A DNA stretch of 48,090 nt. Origin: Deltaproteobacteria bacterium. Its GTDB lineage: Bacteria; Desulfobacterota; DSM-4660; Desulfatiglandales; HGW-15. The translations under genes were made by a program, and so were the position numbers. Below are positions 25,204-34,514 of this stretch, one piece after another (position 1 is the stretch's first letter; the number at the start of each line of letters is the position of its first letter). The notes under the pieces were generated by a model. That model saw nothing but the letters and a program-made list of their open reading frames with translations, made no database searches and was not told where the DNA came from. The stretch covers positions 1 to 48,090 of the forward strand of contig JAFDHO010000007.1 of the NCBI GenBank assembly GCA_019308745.1, given 5' to 3'.

Positions 25204-28200
25204 ATGAAAAAAACGAGATGGTTTAGGGGTCTTTTGGCAGCTTGCGCCCTGGCCGCCCTTTTTCCCGTCAAGGCCCAGGCCTCGGCCGTAGGCACCTTTA
25301 CCTATGTGAAGGGCAGGGTGGATATCACCAGCCCTGGAGAGCGCGCAAGGCCTGCCCACCTTGGCGATGAGATCCAGGTGGGCGACATCATAAGGGCCAA
25401 GAGCAAATCCAGGGCAGAAGTGACCTTTGTGGACGGGAGCGTCCTCAGGCTGGCAGAAAACACCCGGGTCGAAATTACTTCCTATATGGTGGATAAGGAA
25501 AAGACCGATGGTATCCTCAACCTGTTCAGGGGTAAAATCCAGAGTATCGTAAAAAAGAGAGCCGGCGCTGTCTTCGGACGAAAGTCAAAGAACCGCTATG
25601 AAGTCCGCACACCGACGGCCGTTTGTGGAGTAAGGGGCACAGACTTTTTCACCTGGTATCAAAAGGGCGTCAGCGGTGCTGCCTTCAAGGAAGGAAAAGG
25701 TTACGGTTATAGTGCCAACAGGCCGGATGTGGTGATGGAGATCGAGGCGGGCCAGGCGATGCTGGTCATAACTCCGGATCAGCCCCCCATCCTACGACCT
25801 GCCAGCAGCCTGGACCTCCAGGAACATCTCCAAGACACCGCCCCGGAAAAAGAGGCTGAGCAAGAGGAATCTGAAGGAGAAACGGAAGCTGTCCAGGAGC
25901 CTTCGCAGGAAGAGCCTCAACTGGAGGGGGGGGAGGAAGACGTCTCAGAGCCCGGGACCAAGTTTGAGAGCATGGGCACTACCGAACCCGAACTTGGTGA
26001 GCCGGAAAGGCCGTCTGGAGGGACAGATCTCGTACAAGGAGTTACGGCTTCGGAAAACTTGACACCGGAGATCCCCCCGGAAATCCCACAGGAGGAGGAA
26101 GATCAAACCAGGTTCACTGGCGTGGTCACAGTGGGCTTCCTGGATGAAGGCTCCCTCTCAGGATCCATTAAGAACGATCCTGCCTTTCCAGCAACTTACG
26201 CAGGGGAAGGCCAGGCAAAACTATTTGGGCTCTTTTCCGGGAGCCCTTCCGGGGCTTATATGGGGACTGTCAGCGGCACCATGGATGACGGCAGTGCCTT
26301 TGAAGGGTTCATGGCCTCCGCAATCGGCTCCTGTCGATCCACATTCAGTCAAATATACCTTTCACCGGAAGGAGGAGTGGGGTACCTTTACGGTTCGTTT
26401 TCAGGGGGACTCGACCAAGGAACAGGAACAATGAGCCTCTCAGGCCCGGCATACAGGAGTGACATCCTAGGGCGGGTTGAATTCAGCCTTGAGGCTGGAG
26501 AGACCTTGTCTGAGGCACTATCGGCCAGTCTATTCAACCTTGACGAAAATACCCTACCGATCCTCGGCAGCATCAACGCGGGTGGTAATTTTGGGCCCGG
26601 TTATTTTGATGCCGATATTGACTCCAAGGCCATCTATACCACATCCGGGAAAATGCTCGGCGTTTGGGGATCCAACACTTGGAATGGCTCATACTCCAAC
26701 GAGCAGGAAATACCCTCCTGGAATGGTATCTACGGCGAAGATGGAACCACGTCCTCGGACGACACCTATTATATCCTTGGGTCGATCTCTGGAACTGACG
26801 ACCTGGCCGGTCACCTGGACGTGAGCGGAACCATGACCTACCTTGATTCCGCATCTTTGGGCACGATCTATTTATGGAACCGAGGTGTCTATCAACTGCC
26901 GACCTCAGATGATCTTATGGTTGACATGGACTATGAGAGTGCCGGCTCAGGAACGCTGACACTGGACCCCTTGGAATTCAAAGGGAATTGGGGCAATCCA
27001 GGTGGTACCTTCTATTACAATGACTCCGGGGATATGACCGGTGGTGGGGACGACTGGGGCCTTATTGGTGGCCTTGCGGCTCCCTGGGATAGTGCCTCCG
27101 GCAGCTTCTTTGCCATGGGCAAATACAGCGATTGGGGGCCCGGAGGCAAATACCTGTGGAATTCTTCCATAGGCGGCGAAGGCTCAGCCGGCTCACAGGG
27201 GGAATTCTCTGGTTTTACCGGGGGCTTTTGGAAACCGGCCGGCTCAGAGTACGGGATCATGGACGGCGTTGCATTTGCCATATACAAAGACGCTGAAGGC
27301 CGGGCTGGTTTCCTGGTAGACAATAGTATTTCGGGGCTTTTTTACCCCCAACTTGAGATGTGGACTGCCCAGGGCACCTTGAGTCGAGACGTCAAAGGAT
27401 CTTTTTCCGGCCTGAGCCTGGGTAGCACATCCCTGGCTGCGGGGATGAGCGGGAGCTTCGATGATGGGAGTTATGTCAAGGGCAGTGGGCATGTTGATAC
27501 TTTGTATTACGAGCAAGAAGAAGAGGATCTTCCCTGGGGCATGTTTAATGTCAAGTTTGACGGGGGAAGCAGCAATAACGAGTTTTACACTGCGTCCGGC
27601 GAAACAGAAGACCTTATCGGTACCACGATCACCTTCGGCGGAGCTAGCGACTACAATGGGCAAGAGAACTATTGGCTCGCAAATCTCGTGCTCTCTTCCT
27701 GGTCTGATGGCGAGATCACCGGAGACCTCTTGAACGGTGTCTACCTCACCCCCAACCATGCGGGGACTTTCAGCGGGCCATTTTTTGGTATCAACAACGG
27801 TGAAGGAGGATATGGTACCTGGATCGGTCAAAGCATCGGCACCTTTCAAGGCACCCCCCTTGAGCTCAGCGCCGCATGGGGTATCTCAAGTCTCCTGTAC
27901 AATGGTGACGGGTACGTAAGCGAAGCAAGTAATATTTTCGGCCTGATCGGCTTCCCTACCCCGCCGTGGGACAGCAACCCGCGGTTTCTTGCAATGGGCA
28001 AATTTGAATCCGATGAATCTTACGGAAACCAGGACTCCTTTCTCTGGAATGCCGCCATCTCAAAGTACAATGATTACGGTGCCCAGATCCATGGTTATAC
28101 CGGAGGCTTTTGGAGAAAGAATATCAGTAACCCTGGTGGCACGGTGGATGGGGCCGCAGCGGCCATTTACGTCAGCCCTCCGGACCCAGATACCGGCCTT

Positions 28201-31200
28201 TCCTCCGCAGGCCTCCTGAGCTCCAGCCTCACCGGTGACTTTTACGGCCTGTTTTTCGAGACCGGTATCCAAGTCGGTGGTATATGGATGGCTTTGGGTT
28301 CGCCTGCTTCAAAAGAGATGGGAAAGGACCTTAACCCGTACTCTGATTATGGAATTGATATCGACCCCGGCTCCCTTGACGCAAGGCTTTACGGCTCATT
28401 CGCCGGCGGTAGCACACCAAACAGGATATACGGCGAACAGGCACCTGATTCGGGGGATACCTACTATCTCTACTGGCCCGTGGAGGCGCCTCTCCCATGG
28501 GGGGTCTATAACTTCAAACTGGGTTTTGGGAACTATTATGACGGAAGGCCAAGGGATAGTGAGGGAAGTCCCGTTGATGCGGCCTGGTCCGCGGTCATAG
28601 GCGGAGAAGGAGAATTTGATCCACATGCGCTCTCTGATGATAAACCGGGATACTGGCTGGGAAGCATTGAGGGAACCTGGACCAAAGATGGTGAAATCAG
28701 GGGGGATCTGGAAGGCCATTATATCACCAAGACGCAGGCAGGCACGATTAGCGGTCCCTTTTTCGGCCTCAACATTTTTTCCGAAATTGAAGGCGGCCAT
28801 GACGGTACTTGGATAGGGGAGAGTTTCGGCACCTTTGAAGGCCAACCCCTCGCATTCAGCTCCGAGTTCAGCACGGATCCGGAGGGAAATTCCTTCTTTA
28901 CCTACCATCTTGTCAACGGCACGGCTTACGAGGGCGAGCTTATGAGACGGGCGGAAGAAGAACCCCCGGGATCTTATGATGGGGACTACCATTACAAGTA
29001 TTTCGTCCCTGATGATGGCCCTCTCCTCTACGGAGAGAAATGGACGGAATATCACAATACTGACGGAGGGGAATTCGGGGAAATCTTCCTCCCTGATGGG
29101 GCATACTACTACTTGACCGCCACGGATCACCCCTTTGTCCCCTTGAAACGCACCACAAAAGGTGATTGGAGCCCTGGAGGACTCTACCTCGAGGTTTTCT
29201 CATCCCCGCCAGGCGATGGAACCTGGGACCGGGTGTGGTACGAGGAGTGGCAATCAAACGTCCTCGCAAAGAGCGGTACTGTAAGCGGAATAATGGGAGG
29301 TACTGCTGAACCCTGGAACGCCTCCGCAGCTGATCCCTCGGAAATAGGCCTGATGGGCCTCTATCAGCCCACGGATGGGGATTATACCAGGCCCTCTCTT
29401 TTTGGAGGGGAGATCGAGGAATCCGACATCACCACCGGGGGCGCATACCATGGATATCTCGAAGGTGTCATTGACGACGTGGACGGCCTCCTCTACGCCA
29501 TTTACATAGACGAAAGTGGCAATGGAGGGATACTAAAGGGGAACTTTTCAGGAAGTGTTTACCCTGACCTAGGGATGTGGGATGCGTCAGGTTCAATATA
29601 CCCAATAGCGATGGCCAACGATCTTGAGGTACTCCCTGAAGACCTGCACTCAAATGTGGAGGAAGGATTCATCGCTGGGTGGGTCGCCAGCGACTTTGGG
29701 GCCACGGATTCGAAGATCGAAAGTGGCCTCCTATGGGGCAACACCCTTTCCATAAAGGGATATGATGACTGGGGCGTATACGGGTTTTTCCTGGGCTATG
29801 ACAATGAATTCATCAATCCCCAGGGCTCTACTTCATGGTCAGCAGGGGCCGGCGGATGGGCCGAGTTCGGTGCTCATCCGGTGTCAGGGGGAGGGACCTC
29901 TCCTGATATGGGCGTATGGCTCAGCCCAGCCATAAACGGCATCTTTGATGAGCAAAAGGTTTCTGCCGATTTTTCCGGTACGTTCCTTACTTACACCAAG
30001 TACGGCAATATGACAGGCGAAATAGTCGGCACCAAAGATCTGGAAAAGGAAACCTGGCTGACCAGTGGAGCAGGATACTGGAAGGAGACCACCGCCCTCA
30101 AGTTCAATGGAATCCTCAAGGGCGAGCTTCTCAACATGACGGAGGAATATCAGGGACATTGGGACGACGGAGACGGGGGTTCCTATTATGACTATACATA
30201 TGACGCTATTGCAAATGCAGGCTGGTCCGGGGAATATGATGCGGACACCCTCAAAACAACCCACATCCACTACCATCAGGACGGAACAAAGGAGGAATGG
30301 ACGGACGAAAACGGCATTCTTAGTTACTCGGAAGGTTCCTGGTCTGACGGCCCCTATGGTTCCTTGCTCGATATCCTGAGGAACAACTCACCGGGCACCA
30401 CTGTGGATTCCGGGCCCCACTATTACCTGAGCCGTGGAGGTGGTGCCTATGGTCTCATGGGCGGCCTGGATGACCTCTGGTCGGCAAGCCCGTCATCACC
30501 GGCTGCGACCCGTCTCATGGGGGACTACGATCCGGGCGGGTGGAGGCAGGGGCCCGACCTGGCCGTCTTCTCCCTTGAAATACGAAGCTACAACCCCTAT
30601 GACGGCAGTGTTACCATATGGGACCAGGACACCAACTCGCAAGACGGGGCCTACTCTGGATTCCTGGGGGGCCGCGCCTATGGGGAGCACCAGGCCGAAG
30701 GGACGCTCATGGCCCTCTATCTGGACAGGGAGGGCAATGCCGGAATCCTCAAGGGGGACCTCGCATTCACCGCCTACGAGGATATTGGAATGTGGGAAGG
30801 GGCCGGGTCCCTTTTCCCCATCGAGGTGATTCCTGAAACAGGCCTGGATGCCGCCTATCTCTATACCCAGGACCCCGTGGAGGCCCCTGACGGTTTGGTC
30901 AAGGGGAGCTTTGAAGAAGGCTCCATGAGCTCTCAAGGCGGGTTCGGAGATCCAGCGGGGTACACGTTCGGAACCATAGACTGGCTCTCCTATAACAAGG
31001 AGAAAGCGGTATTGTATTACCCGGGCCAAATATGGAGGCTAGGCGTATCCTCCGTGACCTATGGCGGGACCTTTGATTTGGGAGGCAGCTCAAACCATGA
31101 CTACTGGTACCGCCAATACAGTCACGATGACGGCTCTAAAAAGGTGCAGGGAATGTATCTCAGCTCTCCTGATGCCCCGGGCTCCTGGTCTGATGGGCTG

Positions 31201-31797
31201 ATCTCGGGAAAGGGAGTCGATGCCTGGGTGAACTGGAACGATGCTGTCACGGGCGTCTCCGGAGCAGACCTGAAAGGAACATTTGATCCCAGCAGTAACA
31301 CCTGGCAGGCCTCGGCTATGTGGGCCTTTATGGATACAAACACCTTTCTTAGTCTTGCCGGAACGCAAGCGGGTAGAGACAAATTGGCGCAACTCAATAT
31401 TCCTTACATCGAGGTTGGAAGGGACACCCTCACTGGTACCGGTGGGTATAACAATGACACTACTGTTAACATGAAGGATACCACCTTCTTTGCCTATTCC
31501 ACGGGGGCCCCTCCGCGCGTCTGGGCGAGCGGTAATGTCAACGGTACGGGATCCGATGGGTCCCTGGAGATTGGCCAGGGCATCCCGCTCCAGGGAGCCA
31601 CTATCCCGGATCTCCAGGCAAACTTTGTCATGCGAAGCTGGGATGCCTCTAAGTGGACAGCCAACATCGAAAACGGCACCGGAACCGTTGGGGGCCATTC
31701 CATCACCTTTAGTGGTGCCGGTGCCGGTACCCATCCCGGAGACCGCACCTTCTCAGGCACTGCATCCGGCATAGCAGATCCTGCGCCGTTAGATTAG
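25204..31797 (+). CDS. Giant FecR-domain repeat protein, probably surface exposed
   Basis: 2,197 residues. Signal peptide (WFRGLLAACALAALF, cleavage near AQA), a FecR domain at about 28-150 (GTFTYVKGRVDITSPGERA, then TPTAVCGVRGTDFF), an acidic E-rich linker (about 210-310), then about 1,850 residues of Gly/Trp/Tyr/Asp-rich beta repeats. Four copies of one module start with a GLIGG..PW-type motif (near nt 27050, 27935, 29285 and 30450) and end in a GMW/EMW motif. A second module (SGPFFGIN....GTWIG, then GTF.G.PL) occurs near 27770 and 28745. ATG 25204 with GGGGGTG upstream was chosen over a GTG-type extension to 25189. There is no anchor motif. A large adhesin or extracellular structural protein is likely. 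Confidence 0.82.
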   Translation: MKKTRWFRGLLAACALAALFPVKAQASAVGTFTYVKGRVDITSPGERARPAHLGDEIQVGDIIRAKSKSRAEVTFVDGSVLRLAENTRVEITSYMVDKEKTDGILNLFRGKIQSIVKKRAGAVFGRKSKNRYEVRTPTAVCGVRGTDFFTWYQKGVSGAAFKEGKGYGYSANRPDVVMEIEAGQAMLVITPDQPPILRPASSLDLQEHLQDTAPEKEAEQEESEGETEAVQEPSQEEPQLEGGEEDVSEPGTKFESMGTTEPELGEPERPSGGTDLVQGVTASENLTPEIPPEIPQEEEDQTRFTGVVTVGFLDEGSLSGSIKNDPAFPATYAGEGQAKLFGLFSGSPSGAYMGTVSGTMDDGSAFEGFMASAIGSCRSTFSQIYLSPEGGVGYLYGSFSGGLDQGTGTMSLSGPAYRSDILGRVEFSLEAGETLSEALSASLFNLDENTLPILGSINAGGNFGPGYFDADIDSKAIYTTSGKMLGVWGSNTWNGSYSNEQEIPSWNGIYGEDGTTSSDDTYYILGSISGTDDLAGHLDVSGTMTYLDSASLGTIYLWNRGVYQLPTSDDLMVDMDYESAGSGTLTLDPLEFKGNWGNPGGTFYYNDSGDMTGGGDDWGLIGGLAAPWDSASGSFFAMGKYSDWGPGGKYLWNSSIGGEGSAGSQGEFSGFTGGFWKPAGSEYGIMDGVAFAIYKDAEGRAGFLVDNSISGLFYPQLEMWTAQGTLSRDVKGSFSGLSLGSTSLAAGMSGSFDDGSYVKGSGHVDTLYYEQEEEDLPWGMFNVKFDGGSSNNEFYTASGETEDLIGTTITFGGASDYNGQENYWLANLVLSSWSDGEITGDLLNGVYLTPNHAGTFSGPFFGINNGEGGYGTWIGQSIGTFQGTPLELSAAWGISSLLYNGDGYVSEASNIFGLIGFPTPPWDSNPRFLAMGKFESDESYGNQDSFLWNAAISKYNDYGAQIHGYTGGFWRKNISNPGGTVDGAAAAIYVSPPDPDTGLSSAGLLSSSLTGDFYGLFFETGIQVGGIWMALGSPASKEMGKDLNPYSDYGIDIDPGSLDARLYGSFAGGSTPNRIYGEQAPDSGDTYYLYWPVEAPLPWGVYNFKLGFGNYYDGRPRDSEGSPVDAAWSAVIGGEGEFDPHALSDDKPGYWLGSIEGTWTKDGEIRGDLEGHYITKTQAGTISGPFFGLNIFSEIEGGHDGTWIGESFGTFEGQPLAFSSEFSTDPEGNSFFTYHLVNGTAYEGELMRRAEEEPPGSYDGDYHYKYFVPDDGPLLYGEKWTEYHNTDGGEFGEIFLPDGAYYYLTATDHPFVPLKRTTKGDWSPGGLYLEVFSSPPGDGTWDRVWYEEWQSNVLAKSGTVSGIMGGTAEPWNASAADPSEIGLMGLYQPTDGDYTRPSLFGGEIEESDITTGGAYHGYLEGVIDDVDGLLYAIYIDESGNGGILKGNFSGSVYPDLGMWDASGSIYPIAMANDLEVLPEDLHSNVEEGFIAGWVASDFGATDSKIESGLLWGNTLSIKGYDDWGVYGFFLGYDNEFINPQGSTSWSAGAGGWAEFGAHPVSGGGTSPDMGVWLSPAINGIFDEQKVSADFSGTFLTYTKYGNMTGEIVGTKDLEKETWLTSGAGYWKETTALKFNGILKGELLNMTEEYQGHWDDGDGGSYYDYTYDAIANAGWSGEYDADTLKTTHIHYHQDGTKEEWTDENGILSYSEGSWSDGPYGSLLDILRNNSPGTTVDSGPHYYLSRGGGAYGLMGGLDDLWSASPSSPAATRLMGDYDPGGWRQGPDLAVFSLEIRSYNPYDGSVTIWDQDTNSQDGAYSGFLGGRAYGEHQAEGTLMALYLDREGNAGILKGDLAFTAYEDIGMWEGAGSLFPIEVIPETGLDAAYLYTQDPVEAPDGLVKGSFEEGSMSSQGGFGDPAGYTFGTIDWLSYNKEKAVLYYPGQIWRLGVSSVTYGGTFDLGGSSNHDYWYRQYSHDDGSKKVQGMYLSSPDAPGSWSDGLISGKGVDAWVNWNDAVTGVSGADLKGTFDPSSNTWQASAMWAFMDTNTFLSLAGTQAGRDKLAQLNIPYIEVGRDTLTGTGGYNNDTTVNMKDTTFFAYSTGAPPRVWASGNVNGTGSDGSLEIGQGIPLQGATIPDLQANFVMRSWDASKWTANIENGTGTVGGHSITFSGAGAGTHPGDRTFSGTASGIADPAPLD

Positions 31798-31818
31798 GTA
31801 CCGAAAGGCAATGGTAAC

Positions 31819-32244
31819 ATGAGAAAGCTCTTCCTTCCGGTTCTGTTGTCCATACTTTTCCTCGGGTGTGCACCCGCCATAAAAGGAGCGGAGACCAGGA
31901 CCCTCAGGATCGGGATAGTGGACATCCAGAGGATCCTGCGTGAGTCCCGCGCTGCAAAGGAGGCCCGCGCCCTTTTCCTGAAAGACCTCGAGGCCAGGAG
32001 ACGCCTTTATCGAGCAGAAGAAGAAAAGGTCCGGCTCATGAGCCGGGAGATAGAGGAATTGAAAAAGAGAAATGCCGAGCTGACCCAAAAGCTCCTCAAA
32101 GAAATCAAGAAAGTCGTAGAGGCGTTCACCCTGAAAGAGGGGTACACCCTGATCCTGGAAAAACGGAGGGTGGTGGCCGCTGACCAGGCCATTGACATCA
32201 CGGACCAGATCATCCGCCTCTATGATGCCAGGGCATCCCCGTAG
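31819..32244 (+). CDS. Skp/OmpH-like periplasmic chaperone, predicted lipoprotein
   Basis: 141 residues. The N-terminus has a lipobox (ILFLGC, Cys17), then the Skp start IGIVDIQRILRESRAAKEA, a charged coiled-coil arm (residues 50-100) and the conserved end LKEGYTLILEKRRVVAADQAIDIT. Skp binds unfolded outer-membrane proteins in the periplasm; a lipidated, shortened form is less usual. It starts 21 bp after the giant FecR protein, which suggests a dedicated chaperone. Its stop codon is the TAG of the first GTAG repeat unit that follows, so the original C-terminus may have been altered by repeat insertion. Confidence 0.85.
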   Translation: MRKLFLPVLLSILFLGCAPAIKGAETRTLRIGIVDIQRILRESRAAKEARALFLKDLEARRRLYRAEEEKVRLMSREIEELKKRNAELTQKLLKEIKKVVEAFTLKEGYTLILEKRRVVAADQAIDITDQIIRLYDARASP

Positions 32245-32682
32245 GGCACGACGTCACTGTCGTGCCAAATCCCCGTAGGGATCGATCTCCGTGTCGATCC
32301 TTCTACATCATGCCACCACCTCCGTAGGGATCGACCACGCCAAAGGCGGGTAAACCTCTGTGTCGATCCATCCATGTCGTGCCAAATCCGTAGGGCACGG
32401 GCTCTGTACCGTTCCTCCTCTCGTAGGGAATGACGTCCCTGTCATTCCTTCATCCCTGTAGGGTACAACCTCTGTGTTGTACCCCCATGAACGGCACGGG
32501 GGCTTGTCCGCCTCAGGCGTGACCGTTCACTACAAAACATTGATCATCCTGTAGGGTACGACGTCCCTGTCGTACCATCCTGAACGACACGGTGGTCGTT
32601 CACTACACCGTATATTCCCTTCCGTAGGGATCGACCGCGCCTGAGGCGGGCAGGCGTCCGTGTCGATCCAACGGTGTCGTGC
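32241..32682. repeat. REP/BIME-like cluster: about ten GTAG-hairpin units
   Basis: Plus-strand units begin at 32241, 32275, 32324, 32390, 32423, 32458, 32551 and 32624; minus-strand units (ending in CACTAC) lie at 32488-32533 and 32581-32606. Stems differ: GGCACGAC, GGATCGA, GGAATGAC, GGTACAAC, GGTACGAC, TGAACGAC, each with its complement after a 6-nt loop. Units at 32324, 32488 and 32624 carry about 20 extra bases in the loop. Orphan right arms (GTCGTGCC) follow two of these. No gene lies here. Confidence 0.85.
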
Positions 32683-32693
32683 CGATACCGTCA

Positions 32694-33965
32694 TCACATC
32701 TCTTGGAGATACCTCCCGGAAAACAGAAAAAATCGCCACGCAGGGACAAAACTGATCTCTGTCTTATTGACCTTTACTTCCTTTTGCTCTCCCCTTGTTA
32801 TGACGAGCCCCTTCCTTGTCTGCGGAAACCTCCTCAAAAACAATTTCAAACCCGCAAGCCGCCGATCCCCCCATTCAATTTGCGACGCGTATTTGGCCTC
32901 GATTGGAAAAGGCCGGCGTGCATCCCCCGTGACAAAATCAAGCTCTTTTTCGCTTGCCGCAAAGTATCCACAGTCGATGTTTCTCCTCTTGAGCTCCACA
33001 AAAACAGCATTTTCCATCTTCGCTCCTGAGTCCCCATCCACGGTCAGAAGCGTCTTGATCCCCGTATCCCACAGGTATATCTTCTTCGAAGCATACACCT
33101 TCTCCGAGTAGGACATGGTCCATTTGGGCATGGGCATCACGAGAAAGGCGGTCTCAAGATATCCCATATACTCCTTCACAGTATCTACAGCCAGTCCAAG
33201 CACTTTCCCAAGCTTGTTGAAACTGGTGCGAGAACCCACTGCCGCAGCAACCAGTTTCATGAGATCTCTCAAGGCAAAGGCCTTTTTGATGGGGTAAAGC
33301 CTTATGAGATCCCTGGACAGGATATCATCCAGGAGGTTCCCCAGGTACAACATTGATGGATTGAGCACATTTTCCGGATATCCGCCCACCTGGAGATATT
33401 CTTCAAAGAGGCGCTCATACTTGTAATCTTCGTCCATGCCCGGCCTATCAGCTCGAAACAACAGGAACTCCTCGAAGCTCAGGGGATAAACAACGGTCGT
33501 AATCTGTCGCCCTGTCAGCCTGCCGCCCTGCATTTTTATGAGTGAGGACGTGGAGCCCGTACAGAAAATCTTGAGGATCTCCGTATCATAGAGGGATTTG
33601 AGTTGGATCTCCCAGTCCGGACTTTCCTGGATCTCGTCCAGAAACAAGAAGAGCTTGGTCTCCCGGTCATGCATGAACACTTTCCTCATGTTCCGCAGGT
33701 GGTCCGAAATCGCCGTCCCGGACAGCATGGGGTTGTCCAGGGCCAAATAGAATATCCTTTCAGGGGGCACCCCCTCCCTTAGGAGCTTTTTGATAAACTG
33801 TCTGAGCAGGGTAGTCTTCCCGATACGCCGACTCCCGACCATTACCTCGACCTGCCTCCTTTCCATGAAGTCCGGCAACTGCATCAAGTAATGGGGCCTG
33901 TCTATTCCCGAGTCAAAATCCTTCTTCTCCCACCAGGGATTGAATATGTAGTAGGCCGTTTCCAT
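32694..33965 (-). CDS. AAA ATPase with DUF4143 domain
   Basis: 423 residues. Walker A is GSRRIGKTTLL near residue 44 and Walker B LFLFLDEIQ near residue 105, followed by sensor-like IFCTGSTSSLI. The C-terminal half holds a DUF4143-type nuclease-like segment (AKMENAVFVELKRR, ELDFVTG, PIEAKYAS), resembling the E/D-xK core of PD-(D/E)xK folds. These AAA_14/DUF4143 proteins are widespread, often mobile accessory ATPases of uncertain role. REP clusters lie on both sides. The 5' flank holds a strong hairpin at 33997-34030. Confidence 0.9.
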   Translation of the reverse strand: METAYYIFNPWWEKKDFDSGIDRPHYLMQLPDFMERRQVEVMVGSRRIGKTTLLRQFIKKLLREGVPPERIFYLALDNPMLSGTAISDHLRNMRKVFMHDRETKLFLFLDEIQESPDWEIQLKSLYDTEILKIFCTGSTSSLIKMQGGRLTGRQITTVVYPLSFEEFLLFRADRPGMDEDYKYERLFEEYLQVGGYPENVLNPSMLYLGNLLDDILSRDLIRLYPIKKAFALRDLMKLVAAAVGSRTSFNKLGKVLGLAVDTVKEYMGYLETAFLVMPMPKWTMSYSEKVYASKKIYLWDTGIKTLLTVDGDSGAKMENAVFVELKRRNIDCGYFAASEKELDFVTGDARRPFPIEAKYASQIEWGDRRLAGLKLFLRRFPQTRKGLVITRGEQKEVKVNKTEISFVPAWRFFLFSGRYLQEM

Positions 33966-33996
33966 GCTCTATATTCTACTAAAATAGAAAAAATTG

Positions 33997-34030
33997 TCAA
34001 AAACCTTCGATTGTACTCGAAGGTTTTTGA
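33997..34030 (-). terminator. Strong hairpin with T-tract, likely terminator upstream of the ATPase gene
   Basis: TCAAAAACCTTCGA (33997-34010) and TCGAAGGTTTTTGA (34017-34030) form a perfect 14-bp stem with a 6-nt loop. Read on the minus strand, CAATTTTTTCTATTTT follows. It would end transcripts coming through the C13-like gene and REP cluster before the ATPase gene. As a long dyad 31 bp upstream of the ATPase start, it could instead be a regulator site. Confidence 0.65.
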
Positions 34031-34107
34031 CGAATACGCAACCTCTCCCTTTTGACATCCCTGCCAAGACAGGGACCGTTCACAAATTCGTGGCGTGTCT
34101 CATTCCG

Positions 34108-34514
34108 GTGGGGGACGGGCCCTGTCCCGTCCCTCATCCTGAAGGGAATGACCGCGCCTCAGGCGTGGCCGTTCACCACAATTTGCGGTAAATCCCGTAG
34201 GGCACGACCTCCGTGTCGTGCCTCCTGCCTGTGGGGGACGGGCCCTGTCCCGTCCCTATCATGAACGGCAGACACGCCGTTCACTACAATGCATTCATCA
34301 ACCGTAGGGATCGACCTCCGTGTCGATCCAATTTGAACGAGACAGAGCTCGTTCACTACATTTTATTCGGCATCCCCCTTAGGGATTGGTCTCTGTGCCA
34401 TTCCGGTTGACCGACACAGAGGTCGTTCACTACATCAGGGAACGTAGGGAACAACCTCCGTGTTGTTCCGGTGAACGACAGGGACGCTTGCCAGCCTCAG
34501 GCGTGGTCGTTCAC
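34108..34514. repeat. REP/BIME-like cluster: about ten GTAG-hairpin units
   Basis: Plus-strand units lie at 34108-34133 and 34231-34256 (stem GGGACGGG, foot GTGG), 34197-34222 (GGCACGAC), 34304-34329 (GGATCGAC) and 34444-34469 (GGAACAAC). Minus units are at 34262-34287 (TGAACGGC), 34334-34359 (TGAACGAG), about 34408-34433 and 34472-34514. The last has the loop insertion and supplies the stop codon of the C13-like protease gene. A damaged unit lies at about 34379-34404. Confidence 0.85.

Noticed and set aside
25204..31797. FecR as a regulator of iron-uptake sigma signalling
   Set aside because: The FecR domain sits on a secreted giant protein without a transmembrane helix or adjacent FecI/TonB receptor.
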